Below, in pieces: positions 7,048-14,061 of a stretch of DNA of 17,096 bases (the first letter of the stretch is position 1; each line of letters begins with the position of its first letter). Source of the DNA: JBOGWP01 sp050693875. GTDB lineage: Bacteria; Actinomycetota; CADDZG01; JAHWKV01; JBOGWP01. The position numbers were made by a program, and so were the translations under genes. The notes under the pieces are model-generated. The model saw nothing but the letters and a program-made list of their open reading frames with translations. It had not been told where the DNA came from and ran no database searches. The stretch covers positions 1-17,096 of the forward strand of contig JBOGWP010000117.1 in the NCBI GenBank assembly GCA_050693875.1, read 5' to 3'.

Positions 7048-8976
7048 TCACGTCACCCCGTCAGACCCCGCCTGGAGCACCCGAAGCAGCTGCTCGCCGT
7101 AGGCGGCGGCCTTCGCCGGGCCGATTCCTTTCACCCGAAGCAGCTGATCGACGTTCCTCGGCTTCGCCGCCGCGATCTCGGTCAGCACCGCGTCGGAGAA
7201 GACGATGTAGGCAGGAACTCCGCGCTCGCGCGCCTCCGCCAGGCGCCAGGCCTTGAGCCGATGCATCAGCTCGTCGTCGGGGCGAGCCGACGCCCCTCGG
7301 CCGGCGGCCGGGCGCCGGCCGTCGTCGAGGCCGGCGATCTCGGCGAGGAACGGCGAAGGGCGCCGTACCGAGGGACGTTCGCCCTCACGCTGACGGGCCC
7401 AGCTGACGAGGAGGAAGCGGCGGGCCCGGGTGATGCCGACGTAGAGGAGGCGACGCTCCTCGGCCACCGCGTCGGGCGATTTCGCCAGCGCGAAGGGAAG
7501 CTCGCGGTCCTCGAGCCTGGGGAGGAAGACCGCATCCCACTCCTTGCCCTTGGCGCGGTGGTAGGTGAGCAAATGGACCCCGCGCCCGTCACCCTCGATG
7601 GTGAAGCGGGAGATGAGATCGCTCACGAACGCGGCCACTCCGCCCTCGGAGAAATCTCCGGCGAGCCGCAGGAGCCGCGACAGGTCGGCCTGCCGGGTAG
7701 CTTCCTCCCCCTCGAGCGTGGAGTCGTCGTCGCGGTAGCCGAGCCCCCTGACGACTTCCCGGACCGAAGTGAGGAGGTCGTCGTACCCGGAAAGCTTCTT
7801 CAGCCGCGCAAGGACGGCCCGGGCGGCGGGCCGGCGAAGGAAGGGGGAATCGGCGATCTGATAGGGAACGGCGGCGCGCGCCAGTGCCTCCTCGAAGGCC
7901 TCCGAACGAGCGTTGATGCGGTAGAGGATCGCCATCTGTTCCCAGGCGAGGCCTTCTGCAGCGAGCCTCGCGCAGTGGCGGGCCACCCAGTCCGCCTCCT
8001 CCTCGCCGGTCCACAGCTCCTGGAAGACCGGCAGGCTCTCCGAGCTGCGGGTGGGGCGAAGGAGCTTGGGCGAGCCGCCCAACCGCGGCACGAGGCGGTT
8101 GGCCACGTGAAGGATGTTGGGGGTGGAGCGATAGTTGCTGGTCAGCAGGAAGACCCGGCAGGCCGGGAAGCGGCCGGGGAAGCCGAGCAGATATTCGGGT
8201 GTCGCCCCCGTGAACCCGAAGATCGACTGGTAGTCGTCGCCGACCACGCATAGATCGTCTCGTCCGCCCGTCCAGGCGCGTAGCAGGCTCTCCTGGAGGA
8301 GGTTCACGTCCTGGTACTCGTCGACGGTGAAGGCCCGGTAGCGGTCCCGGATCTCGTCGGCCACCTCCCGCCGCTCCTCGAGGAGCACGATGGTGCGCTC
8401 GAGGAGATCTTCGAAGTCGATGAGGCGCGCCCGTTCCTTTCGCCGCTCGTAGGAGCCGTAAAGGCCTGCCATGAGGTCGGGGGGGACGGGGGGAGCGTGG
8501 TCGCCCAACGACTCGAGATAACGCTCCGCGGTGACCCGCCGGTTCTTGGCACGCTCGATCTCCGCCGCCACGTCGCGAGTGGGAACGAATCGGTAGGGGG
8601 GAGGAAGCGACCGCACGAGCGACTGCAGGAGGGGGACCTTCGCGGGCAGGACCTCGAGCTGAGTCCCCGAGTAGCGGGCGCTCTGGCGCAGCGCCTCGGC
8701 ATGGAACGTGCTCGCCCGGACCTCCTCGACCCCCAGCGCCTGGAGACGGCTGCCCATCTCGCCCGCCGCCTTGTCGGTGAAGGTCACCGCGAGGATCTGG
8801 CCGGGGCGGAACGCGCCGGTGGCGACCTGCTGGGCGATCCGGCGGGTGATCGTGGTGGTCTTCCCGGAGCCGGCGCCGGCAAGGATGCACACCGGACCGC
8901 GCACCGCCTCGACGGCCGACCGCTGGTCCTCGTTGAGCCCACGGAAAATGCGCTCCCGCGCCTGCTGCGCTCGCAT
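7048..8976 (-). CDS. uvrD2: UvrD/Rep superfamily 1 DNA helicase with C-terminal HRDC domain
   Basis: An ATP-dependent 3'-5' DNA helicase/translocase of genome maintenance. The 642-aa product shows a Q-motif (LNEDQ, 14-18), Walker A AGAGSGKT (33-40, K39), motif Ia VTFTDKAAGEM (64-74), motif II DEYQD (219-223), motif III GDDYQSIFGFTGA, motif IV SNYRST, motif V THLLTYHRAKGKEW-like (HLLTYHRAKGKEWDAVFLP) and motif VI EERRLLYVGITRA. The last about 70 residues (from DDELMHRLKAWRL to the LLRVKGIGPAKAAAYGEQLL helix-hairpin segment) form an HRDC domain, the hallmark of actinobacterial UvrD2. M. tuberculosis UvrD2 (about 700 aa) has a four-cysteine motif between motor and HRDC; here the linker has no cysteines. 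Start ATG 8976 is preferred over TTG 8982 because TACAGT lies 7 nt before it, suggesting a leaderless mRNA. Confidence 0.93.
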   Translation of the reverse strand: MRAQQARERIFRGLNEDQRSAVEAVRGPVCILAGAGSGKTTTITRRIAQQVATGAFRPGQILAVTFTDKAAGEMGSRLQALGVEEVRASTFHAEALRQSARYSGTQLEVLPAKVPLLQSLVRSLPPPYRFVPTRDVAAEIERAKNRRVTAERYLESLGDHAPPVPPDLMAGLYGSYERRKERARLIDFEDLLERTIVLLEERREVADEIRDRYRAFTVDEYQDVNLLQESLLRAWTGGRDDLCVVGDDYQSIFGFTGATPEYLLGFPGRFPACRVFLLTSNYRSTPNILHVANRLVPRLGGSPKLLRPTRSSESLPVFQELWTGEEEADWVARHCARLAAEGLAWEQMAILYRINARSEAFEEALARAAVPYQIADSPFLRRPAARAVLARLKKLSGYDDLLTSVREVVRGLGYRDDDSTLEGEEATRQADLSRLLRLAGDFSEGGVAAFVSDLISRFTIEGDGRGVHLLTYHRAKGKEWDAVFLPRLEDRELPFALAKSPDAVAEERRLLYVGITRARRFLLVSWARQREGERPSVRRPSPFLAEIAGLDDGRRPAAGRGASARPDDELMHRLKAWRLAEARERGVPAYIVFSDAVLTEIAAAKPRNVDQLLRVKGIGPAKAAAYGEQLLRVLQAGSDGVT

Positions 8977-8983
8977 CGGCAAG

Positions 8984-8989
8984 ACTGTA
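8984..8989 (-). promoter_or_regulatory. -10-like box of uvrD2 (leaderless)
   Basis: TACAGT on the minus strand is followed by 7 nt and then the ATG at 8976, so transcription would begin at or next to the start codon. No Shine-Dalgarno sequence is present. It faces a divergent promoter for the flavin-reductase-like gene 22 nt away. Confidence 0.45.
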
Positions 8990-9010
8990 CCCGGGGGTGC
9001 CGACCCAAGC

Positions 9011-9016
9011 TATGGT
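9011..9016 (+). promoter_or_regulatory. -10-like box of the flavin-reductase-like gene (leaderless)
   Basis: TATGGT ends 9 nt before the ATG at 9026 and there is no ribosome binding site between them, consistent with a leaderless or nearly leaderless transcript divergent from uvrD2. Confidence 0.4.
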
Positions 9017-9025
9017 TGCGCACCG

Positions 9026-9559
9026 ATGGCGGACCAGGGCGGCATCCACTACGAGCATCCGTTCGCGGCCCCCCCGGAGCTTCGCAGCCCCGCCCGCCGA
9101 CTGCGGGGGCGATTGGCGAGCCCCGTGACGATCTGGACGTCGGGCCCGCCGGAGGAGCGCGCCGGGCTCACCGTGTCGTCCCTGGTGGTCGCCGACGGGG
9201 AGCCCTCGCTCGTCGCGGGGCTCATCGGCGACCCGGGGGAGCTATGGGACGCGATTCGCTCGACGGGCGTCTTCGTCGTGCACGTGCTGGAGCGGCGTCA
9301 TCGCGACCTTGCCGATCGCTTTGCCCGCGTGCGGCCGAGCCCGGGCGGCGTGTTCCGGGGTCTCGAGGTCGAGGAGTCCGGCTGGGGGCCGATCCTCTCC
9401 GACGTGCCGGCCCGAGCCCGCTGCCGCCTCGAGGGCTCGAGCGAGGCAGGCTACTACCGGCTGGTGCGCGGCCTCATCGAGGAGGTCGATGTGCACGACG
9501 TCGAGGAGCCGCTGGTCTATTTCCGTGGCCGATACTGGCCGCCGCGAGCTGATCCCTAA
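9026..9559 (+). CDS. Flavin reductase-like FMN-binding domain protein
   Basis: A 177-aa protein resembling the flavin reductase-like split barrel family (HpaC/FMN-binding). Such proteins bind FMN or FAD and often reduce it with NAD(P)H for a partner monooxygenase. The diagnostic run is SPVTIWTSG (about 32-40) followed by AGLTVSSLVVADGEPSLVAG (about 46-65), where family members bind the flavin phosphate, then a FVVHVLE strand. No partner monooxygenase is nearby, so the real substrate is unknown, and a non-catalytic flavoprotein is possible. The start ATG 9026 is the first Met after the divergent intergenic region; a frame open further upstream overlaps uvrD2 and is not credible. The stop overlaps the convergent AarF-type gene by 4 nt. 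Confidence 0.8.
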   Translation: MADQGGIHYEHPFAAPPELRSPARRLRGRLASPVTIWTSGPPEERAGLTVSSLVVADGEPSLVAGLIGDPGELWDAIRSTGVFVVHVLERRHRDLADRFARVRPSPGGVFRGLEVEESGWGPILSDVPARARCRLEGSSEAGYYRLVRGLIEEVDVHDVEEPLVYFRGRYWPPRADP

Positions 9560-11109
9560 GGGGTGCCGGCGGCCGGCCCGTCTTCCGGTCGCGTCCGATC
9601 CCGCAGCCACTGCCACTCGGCTTGCCCGAGCTCGCCGGCCGGAGGCGCGTCGCCGTAGAACCCCATCGTGATGCGGTGCCAGTTGGCGGTCGCGCCGAGC
9701 TGGGCGAGCACGGCGAACAGGCCGAGCTCCAGGCGGTAGATCAGCACCGCCCATCGGGGCAGGTTGAGCTGGCGGATGAACGACCACCAGGGGTTGCGAG
9801 GATCGAGCATCGCGGCAGTGCGGTCGGCGATGAACTGGCGCTTGAACGTGTAGTCGCGGTCCGCTCGGATCGGATCGAGCGAGAACGCCACCCAATCGAA
9901 GAAGCGCTGCGGATCCGTGTGAGCCCGGGTGACGTAGCGCATGGCGAGCCCGTGCTCGAAGAGCTTGTCGACGTCGTGATCGCGCAGTGCGATCAGCCCG
10001 CCGAGCATGTGCGGCGACATGCGCGGGTCGAGGTTGCAGGCGAGCCCGAAATCGAAGAACGCCATGCGTCCGTCCTCCATCAGCATGTAGTTGCCGGGAT
10101 GGGGATCGGCGCTGGTGAACCCGTATCGGTGCAGCGACCCGTAGTAGAAGCGGAAGAGGATCTCGCCCACGCGGTCTCGCTCCGCTTTCGGCAGCCGCTT
10201 GATCTGCGAGAAGGTCGCCCCCTGCGTCCGCTCCATCGTGAGGATGCGCCGGGTGGTCCGCTCGGGCACCGAGCTCGGGACGTACACGAACGGGTGGCCC
10301 TCGTAGTGGCGGGCGAGCGTGTCGAGGCTCTCGGCCTCGAGGATGTAGTCGCACTCCTCGAGCACGCGGGTGCGCATCTCCTCCAGGGCCTCGTGCACGT
10401 CGAGGCCCGGCGCGAGCAGCGGCACGAGCGGCTTGACCGCGGCGGTCATCGCCATGTCAGAGCGGACCGCGGCCTCGATGCCCGGGTACTGGATCTTCAC
10501 GGCGACCTCACGCCCGTCGTCCAGGGAGGCGAGGTGGACCTGGCCGAGGCTCGCCGCAGCCACCGGCTTGGTTTCGAAGCTTGCAAACAGCTCCTCCGGC
10601 TCGGCGTCGAACTCCGCCTTGAAGACCTCCTTCACGAGCTTCGGCTTCATCGGCGGAGCGGCGTCGCGCAGCGATCCCAGCACCTGCTGGTAGGTGTCGC
10701 GCACCTCCTCGGGGAGGACTCCGGCGTCGATGAACGAGGCGAGCTGGCCCACCTTCATCGAGGCGCCTTTGAGACGGCCGAGGGTTGCGAGGAGGTCCTG
10801 CGCGGCGCCGGCGTGGAGCTCGAGGAGACGCGAGCCTGCGTCCCTTCCGAGCAGCAGGCGGGGACCGGCGAAGGCGACCCGAAGGGAGCTCTTGAGCGAC
10901 GCAGCCGCGAGGCGGCCTGCTCGGCCGAGCATGCCGGTGGGCATGGCGCTCTCGCTCTTCTTCGGGTGCTTCTTCTCTCTCTCCGCTCCCGGTGGGCGCC
11001 CGTCCGACGACCGGGCGCTCCTGCCCGGCGCCGCCGCCTCCTCCGGGGCGGGCGTGCCCGGCTTGGCGGGCTTCTCAGACGCGCGAGGCTGCCGCTCCGG
11101 CTTTGCCAT
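9556..11109 (-). CDS. ABC1/AarF/UbiB-family atypical kinase
   Basis: A member of the ABC1 (UbiB/ADCK) family, protein-kinase-like ATPases linked in other organisms to isoprenoid quinone synthesis or lipid handling. In the 517-aa product the signature motifs are in order: KxGQ (K119-Q122, MKVGQLAS), the Ala-rich loop VAAASLGQ (183-190) that replaces the kinase P-loop, K205 in VAVKIQYPG, ExD-like EECDYILEAE (251-260), DPHPGN (335-340) and DFG (353-355). Residues 1-55 are an Ala/Pro/Lys/Arg-rich, probably disordered tail; an internal Met at 56 (MPTGMLGRAGRL) starts the folded part. The ATG at 11109 has a TAGCCT box 6 nt upstream. M. tuberculosis also has an ABC1 gene (Rv3197) next to uvrD2, but without this flavin-reductase gene between them. 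Confidence 0.9.
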   Translation of the reverse strand: MAKPERQPRASEKPAKPGTPAPEEAAAPGRSARSSDGRPPGAEREKKHPKKSESAMPTGMLGRAGRLAAASLKSSLRVAFAGPRLLLGRDAGSRLLELHAGAAQDLLATLGRLKGASMKVGQLASFIDAGVLPEEVRDTYQQVLGSLRDAAPPMKPKLVKEVFKAEFDAEPEELFASFETKPVAAASLGQVHLASLDDGREVAVKIQYPGIEAAVRSDMAMTAAVKPLVPLLAPGLDVHEALEEMRTRVLEECDYILEAESLDTLARHYEGHPFVYVPSSVPERTTRRILTMERTQGATFSQIKRLPKAERDRVGEILFRFYYGSLHRYGFTSADPHPGNYMLMEDGRMAFFDFGLACNLDPRMSPHMLGGLIALRDHDVDKLFEHGLAMRYVTRAHTDPQRFFDWVAFSLDPIRADRDYTFKRQFIADRTAAMLDPRNPWWSFIRQLNLPRWAVLIYRLELGLFAVLAQLGATANWHRITMGFYGDAPPAGELGQAEWQWLRDRTRPEDGPAAGTP

Positions 11110-11115
11110 ACGAGA

Positions 11116-11121
11116 AGGCTA
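11116..11121 (-). promoter_or_regulatory. -10-like box of the ABC1-kinase gene (leaderless)
   Basis: TAGCCT (minus strand) is followed by 6 nt and the ATG at 11109, with no Shine-Dalgarno sequence. It fits the TANNNT pattern of actinobacterial leaderless promoters and lies divergent from selD. Confidence 0.4.
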
Positions 11122-11210
11122 CCGCCTCCGGCCCTTCCTGAAGCGTCCGGCGGCCGACGCGGTCGCAAATCGGGGCGCGGGGGCCGGGGGCTTATCCTTC
11201 GACCGGGCGG

Positions 11211-11216
11211 TATAAC
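11211..11216 (+). promoter_or_regulatory. -10-like box of the selD operon
   Basis: TATAAC (in GGTATAACAGGG) is followed by AGGGGG and the ATG at 11223. The 6-nt distance suggests transcription starting at the start codon; the G-run is too close to serve as a ribosome site. A weak CTTATC at 11191-11196 could be a -35. This would be the main promoter of the selD-mec-cysO-cysM-murI unit. Confidence 0.42.
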
Positions 11217-11222
11217 AGGGGG

Positions 11223-12278
11223 ATGGAGACCGAAACCGTCAGGCTGACCAGCTTCTCGCACGGCGCCGGCTGAGCGTGCAAGCTCGGTCCTGCTGACCTG
11301 GCGCAGGTCCTGCGCCGCTTCGGGGAGCATGCGAGGAGCGAGGATCCCAACCTCTTGCTGGGCCTCGACTCCCCTGACGACGCGGCCGTCTACCGGCTGA
11401 CGCCCGACCTGGCGCTGATCCAGACGGTGGACTTCTTCACTCCGATCGTCGACGACCCGTACGACTGGGGCGCCATCGCGGCCGCCAACGCGCTCAGCGA
11501 CGTGTATGCGATGGGCGGCCGCCCGCTGTTGGCCCTCAACCTGGTCGGGTGGCCCCGCGAGCTGTCGTTCGATCTCCTCGCGCGTGTGCTCGAGGGCGGT
11601 GCAGACAAGGCTGCCGAGGCCGGGGTCTCCGTGGTCGGCGGGCACACCGTCGACGACGAGGAACCGAAGTACGGCATGGCCGTGACCGGGACCAGCCACC
11701 CCGACAAGGTCGTGCGAGCCTCGACCGCAGCGCCGGGGATGGTGATCGTCCTCACCAAGCCTCTTTCGATGGGGATCATCGCCACGGCGCTCAAGCGCCA
11801 GTCGGCGCCGGCGGGACTGGTCGCCGAGGCGACGCAGCTCATGGCGACGCTCAACGCCGGCGCGGCGGAGGCGATGCTCGAGGCCGGCGCCGGCGCCGCC
11901 ACCGACGTCACCGGGTTCGGCCTCGTCGGCCATCTCCACAACATGGCGCGGCTCTCGGGGGTGTCGGCGGAGGTCGACGCTGGAGCGGTGCCGGTGCTCG
12001 ACGGCGTGCGCGAGCTCGTGGCCCGCGACCTCGTCCCGGGCGGCACCCGCCGCAACATCTCCTACTTCTCGTCTTTCGTGGACGCCGACGGGCGCGTGGA
12101 CGACGCGACCCGCACCATCCTCTTCGACGCCCAGACCTCGGGCGGGCTGCTGATTGCGGTGGACGAGGAGCGCCTCCCGCCCCTGCTGGCCGCGCTCGCC
12201 GCACGAGCGACTCCGGTGGCGGCGCCGATCGGCCGTATCGTCGGGGGGGAGGCCGGGAGGATCCGGGTGATGCCATGA
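11223..12278 (+). CDS. selD: Selenide, water dikinase (selenophosphate synthetase) with selenocysteine at codon 17
   Basis: Makes selenophosphate from selenide and ATP, the selenium donor for selenocysteine and selenouridine. Reading through UGA 11271-11273 gives 351 aa, close to the 347 of E. coli SelD. Residues 10-20 read SFSHGAG-U-ACK, aligning the UGA with catalytic Cys17 of E. coli and keeping C19 and K20. Downstream lie DDAAVY, TVDFFTPIVDDPYDWG, NALSDVYAMGG, GGHTVDDEEPKYGMAVTG, the DVTGFGLVGHL block and DAQTSGGLL, so the enzyme is complete. The start ATG 11223 is the only one giving the conserved N-terminus; a UGA-naive caller would begin near TTG 11355 and lose the active site. A candidate SECIS hairpin follows the UGA. 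The stop overlaps the mec ATG (ATGA). A sequencing error is unlikely, because TGA replaces TGC/TGT at exactly the Sec site. Confidence 0.95.
11271..11273 (+). other. UGA selenocysteine codon (Sec17 of SelD)
   Basis: The in-frame TGA lies where SelD proteins carry the catalytic Cys or Sec. The frame is open and conserved on both sides, so this is recoding rather than termination. It implies that selA, selB and selC exist elsewhere in the genome. Confidence 0.93.
11286..11310 (+). promoter_or_regulatory. Candidate bacterial SECIS element of selD
   Basis: The arms GGTCCTGC (11286-11293) and GCAGGTCC (11303-11310) pair over 8 positions with one U-U mismatch, enclosing a 9-nt loop (TGACCTGGC). 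The loop starts 20 nt after the UGA and has a G in its second position. Both features agree with the published bacterial SECIS consensus (apical loop 16-37 nt from the UGA, G among the first two loop bases). SelB binding is inferred, not shown. Confidence 0.65.
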
Positions 12279-12700
12279 GACGGCTCGAGATCCCGCAGGA
12301 CATCTACGACCACATGGTTCGCCACTGCATTGCCGGCCTGCCGAACGAGGCGTGTGGATTTCTCGGGGGGCGCGACGGCAAGGCGGAGCGCATCTATCCG
12401 ATGACGAACGCTGCCGCCTCGCCGGTGCTCTACCGCCCCGCCGACCGAGAGATGCTCCAGGCGATGAACGACATGGATGCCAACGACCTGGAGCCGGTCG
12501 TCATCTTCCACTCGCACGTCGCCAGCGCGCCCTACCCATCGCCGACCGACATCCGCAACGCCCACTACCCGGACTCGGTGTACCTGATCGTCTCGCTGGC
12601 CGACCACTCGAACCCGCTGTCGCGCGGGTACTACATCCACAAGAAGAGCTGGCGGGACGAGACCGGCGACGTGGAGGAAGTGGAGCTGGTGGTATCGTGA
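12275..12700 (+). CDS. mec: Mec-type JAMM/Mov34 metalloprotease (CysO-cysteine hydrolase)
   Basis: A zinc peptidase that in M. tuberculosis releases cysteine from the CysO-cysteine adduct. The 141-aa protein has the complete JAMM set: E25 in NEACGFLGG, H79 and H81 in FHSHVASAPYPSPTD, and D92 after exactly ten residues. Length is close to M. tuberculosis Mec (146 aa). The ATG overlaps the selD stop by 4 nt, implying translational coupling. cysO follows after an 88-nt gap. Because CysO here has residues beyond its Gly-Gly, this enzyme may also trim the carrier precursor (inference). Confidence 0.92.
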   Translation: MRRLEIPQDIYDHMVRHCIAGLPNEACGFLGGRDGKAERIYPMTNAAASPVLYRPADREMLQAMNDMDANDLEPVVIFHSHVASAPYPSPTDIRNAHYPDSVYLIVSLADHSNPLSRGYYIHKKSWRDETGDVEEVELVVS

Positions 12701-12788
12701 CCGCTGCCTCGAGGGCCCCCACTGGGACGCCGGGGGCGGCGCCGACGGTCTGCCTTCGAGATCGTCTCCGGGGGCAAGGAGCTTCGAC
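12701..12788 (+). promoter_or_regulatory. mec-cysO intergenic gap with cysO ribosome binding site
   Basis: The 88-nt gap is GC-rich and ends with AAGGAG about 7 nt before the cysO ATG at 12789, the clearest Shine-Dalgarno in this operon. I see no promoter or terminator in it. Confidence 0.5.
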
Positions 12789-13127
12789 ATGTCCGTAGAG
12801 GTTCGGATCCCGGCAATGCTGCGCTCCCATGTCGGGGGTGAACGAAGCGTCGAGGTGCGGCCGGGGATGCTCGGCGAGGTGCTGAACGAGCTTGCGGGGC
12901 GCTATCCCGCGCTGGGTGAGCAGGTGATATCGCATGAGGGGGACGTCCACCGCTTCGTCAACGTGTACGTGAACGACGAGGACGTGCGGTACCTGGCCGG
13001 GCTGAAGACCCAGATCGACGAGGGTGACGTGGTGTCGATCCTTCCGGCGGTGGCCGGAGGCGAGGATTGCGGGCCGGCTGCGATGGACCGCAGCGCCGTC
13101 GTCGCTCCCGCCCGGCCGATGTGCTGA
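12789..13127 (+). CDS. cysO: CysO sulfur-carrier protein (MoaD/ThiS fold) with C-terminal extension
   Basis: A small ubiquitin-like protein that carries sulfur as a C-terminal thiocarboxylate for CysM. The 112-aa product keeps the CysO features: N-terminal VEVRIPAMLR, HRFVNVYVNDEDVRYLAGL in the middle and ILPAVAGG at residues 84-91. In M. tuberculosis CysO the protein ends at this Gly-Gly; here 21 more residues follow (from EDCGP to PARPMC) before TGA 13125-13127, so the carrier needs proteolytic exposure of Gly91 to work. The tail is Ala/Pro-rich with two cysteines and no recognisable domain. The cysM GTG begins 1 nt after the stop. A frameshift or missed stop cannot be excluded, but the frame is clean. 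Confidence 0.92.
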   Translation: MSVEVRIPAMLRSHVGGERSVEVRPGMLGEVLNELAGRYPALGEQVISHEGDVHRFVNVYVNDEDVRYLAGLKTQIDEGDVVSILPAVAGGEDCGPAAMDRSAVVAPARPMC

Positions 13128-13128
13128 C

Positions 13129-14061
13129 GTGCGTGCCGATGACGTCACGGCGCTGATCGGCAACACTCCAGTCGCCGGCATCCACCGCCTCTCGCCGAAT
13201 CCCCGGGTCAAGATCTGGGCCAAGCTCGAAGGCCAGAACCCTACCGGCTCGCTCAAGGACCGCATCGCCCGGGCGATGATCGATGCCGCCGAGGCATCGG
13301 GGCGCCTCACCCACGACAAGGTGCTGCTCGAGCCCACGTCGGGCAACACCGGCATCTCCCTGGCCTTCTTCGCCCAGCAACGCGGCTACCGGCTGGTGTG
13401 CGTCATGCCGGAGACCGCCTCCGAGGAGCGGCGCCGGATGATCGAGATGTTCGGCGGCGAGGTGGTGCCGTCTCCGGGCGAGCGGGGGTCGAACGGAGCC
13501 ATCCAGGTCGCCCGCGAGATGGCGGCGTCCGACGACAAGTACTTCATGCTCTATCAGTACGGGAACGAGGCAAACCCTCGCGCCCACGAGGAGACGACCG
13601 GGCCCGAGATCCTTCGCGATGTGCCCGGCATCACGCACTTCGTGGCCGGACTCGGGACCGGCGGCACGCTCACCGGGGTGGGGCGCTTCTTCCGGAAGGC
13701 GAAGCCGAACGTGCAGATCGTCGCGGCGGAGCCGGAGCAGGGGGATCTCGTCTACGGCCTGCGCTCGCTCGACGACGGGTTCGTGCCGGAGGTGCTGGAC
13801 AGCTCCGTGATCCACCGCAAGCTGAAGGTGAACGCGGCCGACTCGGTGCGCTGGACGCAGGAGCTGCTGCGCGTGGAGGGGGTCTTCGCAGGGATCTCCG
13901 CCGGCGCCACCGTACATGTGGCCCGCCGGGTGGCCGCCACGCTCTCCTCGGGGGAGATCGTGTGCCTGTTCGCCGACGGCGGGTGGAAGTACCTTTCCAC
14001 GGGGATCTGGGTGAAGCCACCGGAGGAAGGGGGCAAGGACGTGGAGTACATGCCGTGGTGA
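13129..14061 (+). CDS. cysM: CysM-type cysteine synthase (O-phosphoserine sulfhydrylase)
   Basis: A PLP enzyme that joins an aminoacrylate from O-phosphoserine with the sulfur of thiocarboxylated CysO. The 310-aa product shows K43 (PLP Schiff base, in NPTGSLKDR), the TSGNTG loop (70-75), VMPETASEERR (92-103), GNEANPRAHEETTGPE, the phosphate-cup HFVAGLGTGGTLTG, and R212 in EPEQGDLVYGLRSLDDGFVPE. R212 matches Arg220 of M. tuberculosis CysM, which binds the phosphate of O-phosphoserine and separates CysM from O-acetylserine enzymes. The start GTG 13129 follows the cysO stop by 1 nt; a frame open upstream overlaps cysO and is rejected. The stop overlaps the murI start (GTGA). Confidence 0.95.
   Translation: MRADDVTALIGNTPVAGIHRLSPNPRVKIWAKLEGQNPTGSLKDRIARAMIDAAEASGRLTHDKVLLEPTSGNTGISLAFFAQQRGYRLVCVMPETASEERRRMIEMFGGEVVPSPGERGSNGAIQVAREMAASDDKYFMLYQYGNEANPRAHEETTGPEILRDVPGITHFVAGLGTGGTLTGVGRFFRKAKPNVQIVAAEPEQGDLVYGLRSLDDGFVPEVLDSSVIHRKLKVNAADSVRWTQELLRVEGVFAGISAGATVHVARRVAATLSSGEIVCLFADGGWKYLSTGIWVKPPEEGGKDVEYMPW

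Noticed and set aside
6625..8253. Long open frame on the plus strand (542 codons).
   Set aside because: It is antisense to uvrD2 and the LuxR-type gene, both with clear family motifs; the translation is Arg/Pro-rich with no recognisable domain, as expected of high-GC shadow frames.
9622..11247. Long open frame on the plus strand (541 codons).
   Set aside because: It is antisense to the ABC1-kinase gene, which carries all its family motifs; the shadow is His/Glu/Arg-rich with no domain.
11271..11273. UGA in selD taken as a premature stop (pseudogene).
   Set aside because: The frame is conserved on both sides and the UGA sits exactly at the Cys/Sec position of the SelD active site, followed by a SECIS-like hairpin.
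13398..14057. In-frame upstream extension of murI.
   Set aside because: It overlaps cysM over more than 650 nt; MurI homology starts only after GTG 14058, which overlaps the cysM stop in the usual GTGA manner.
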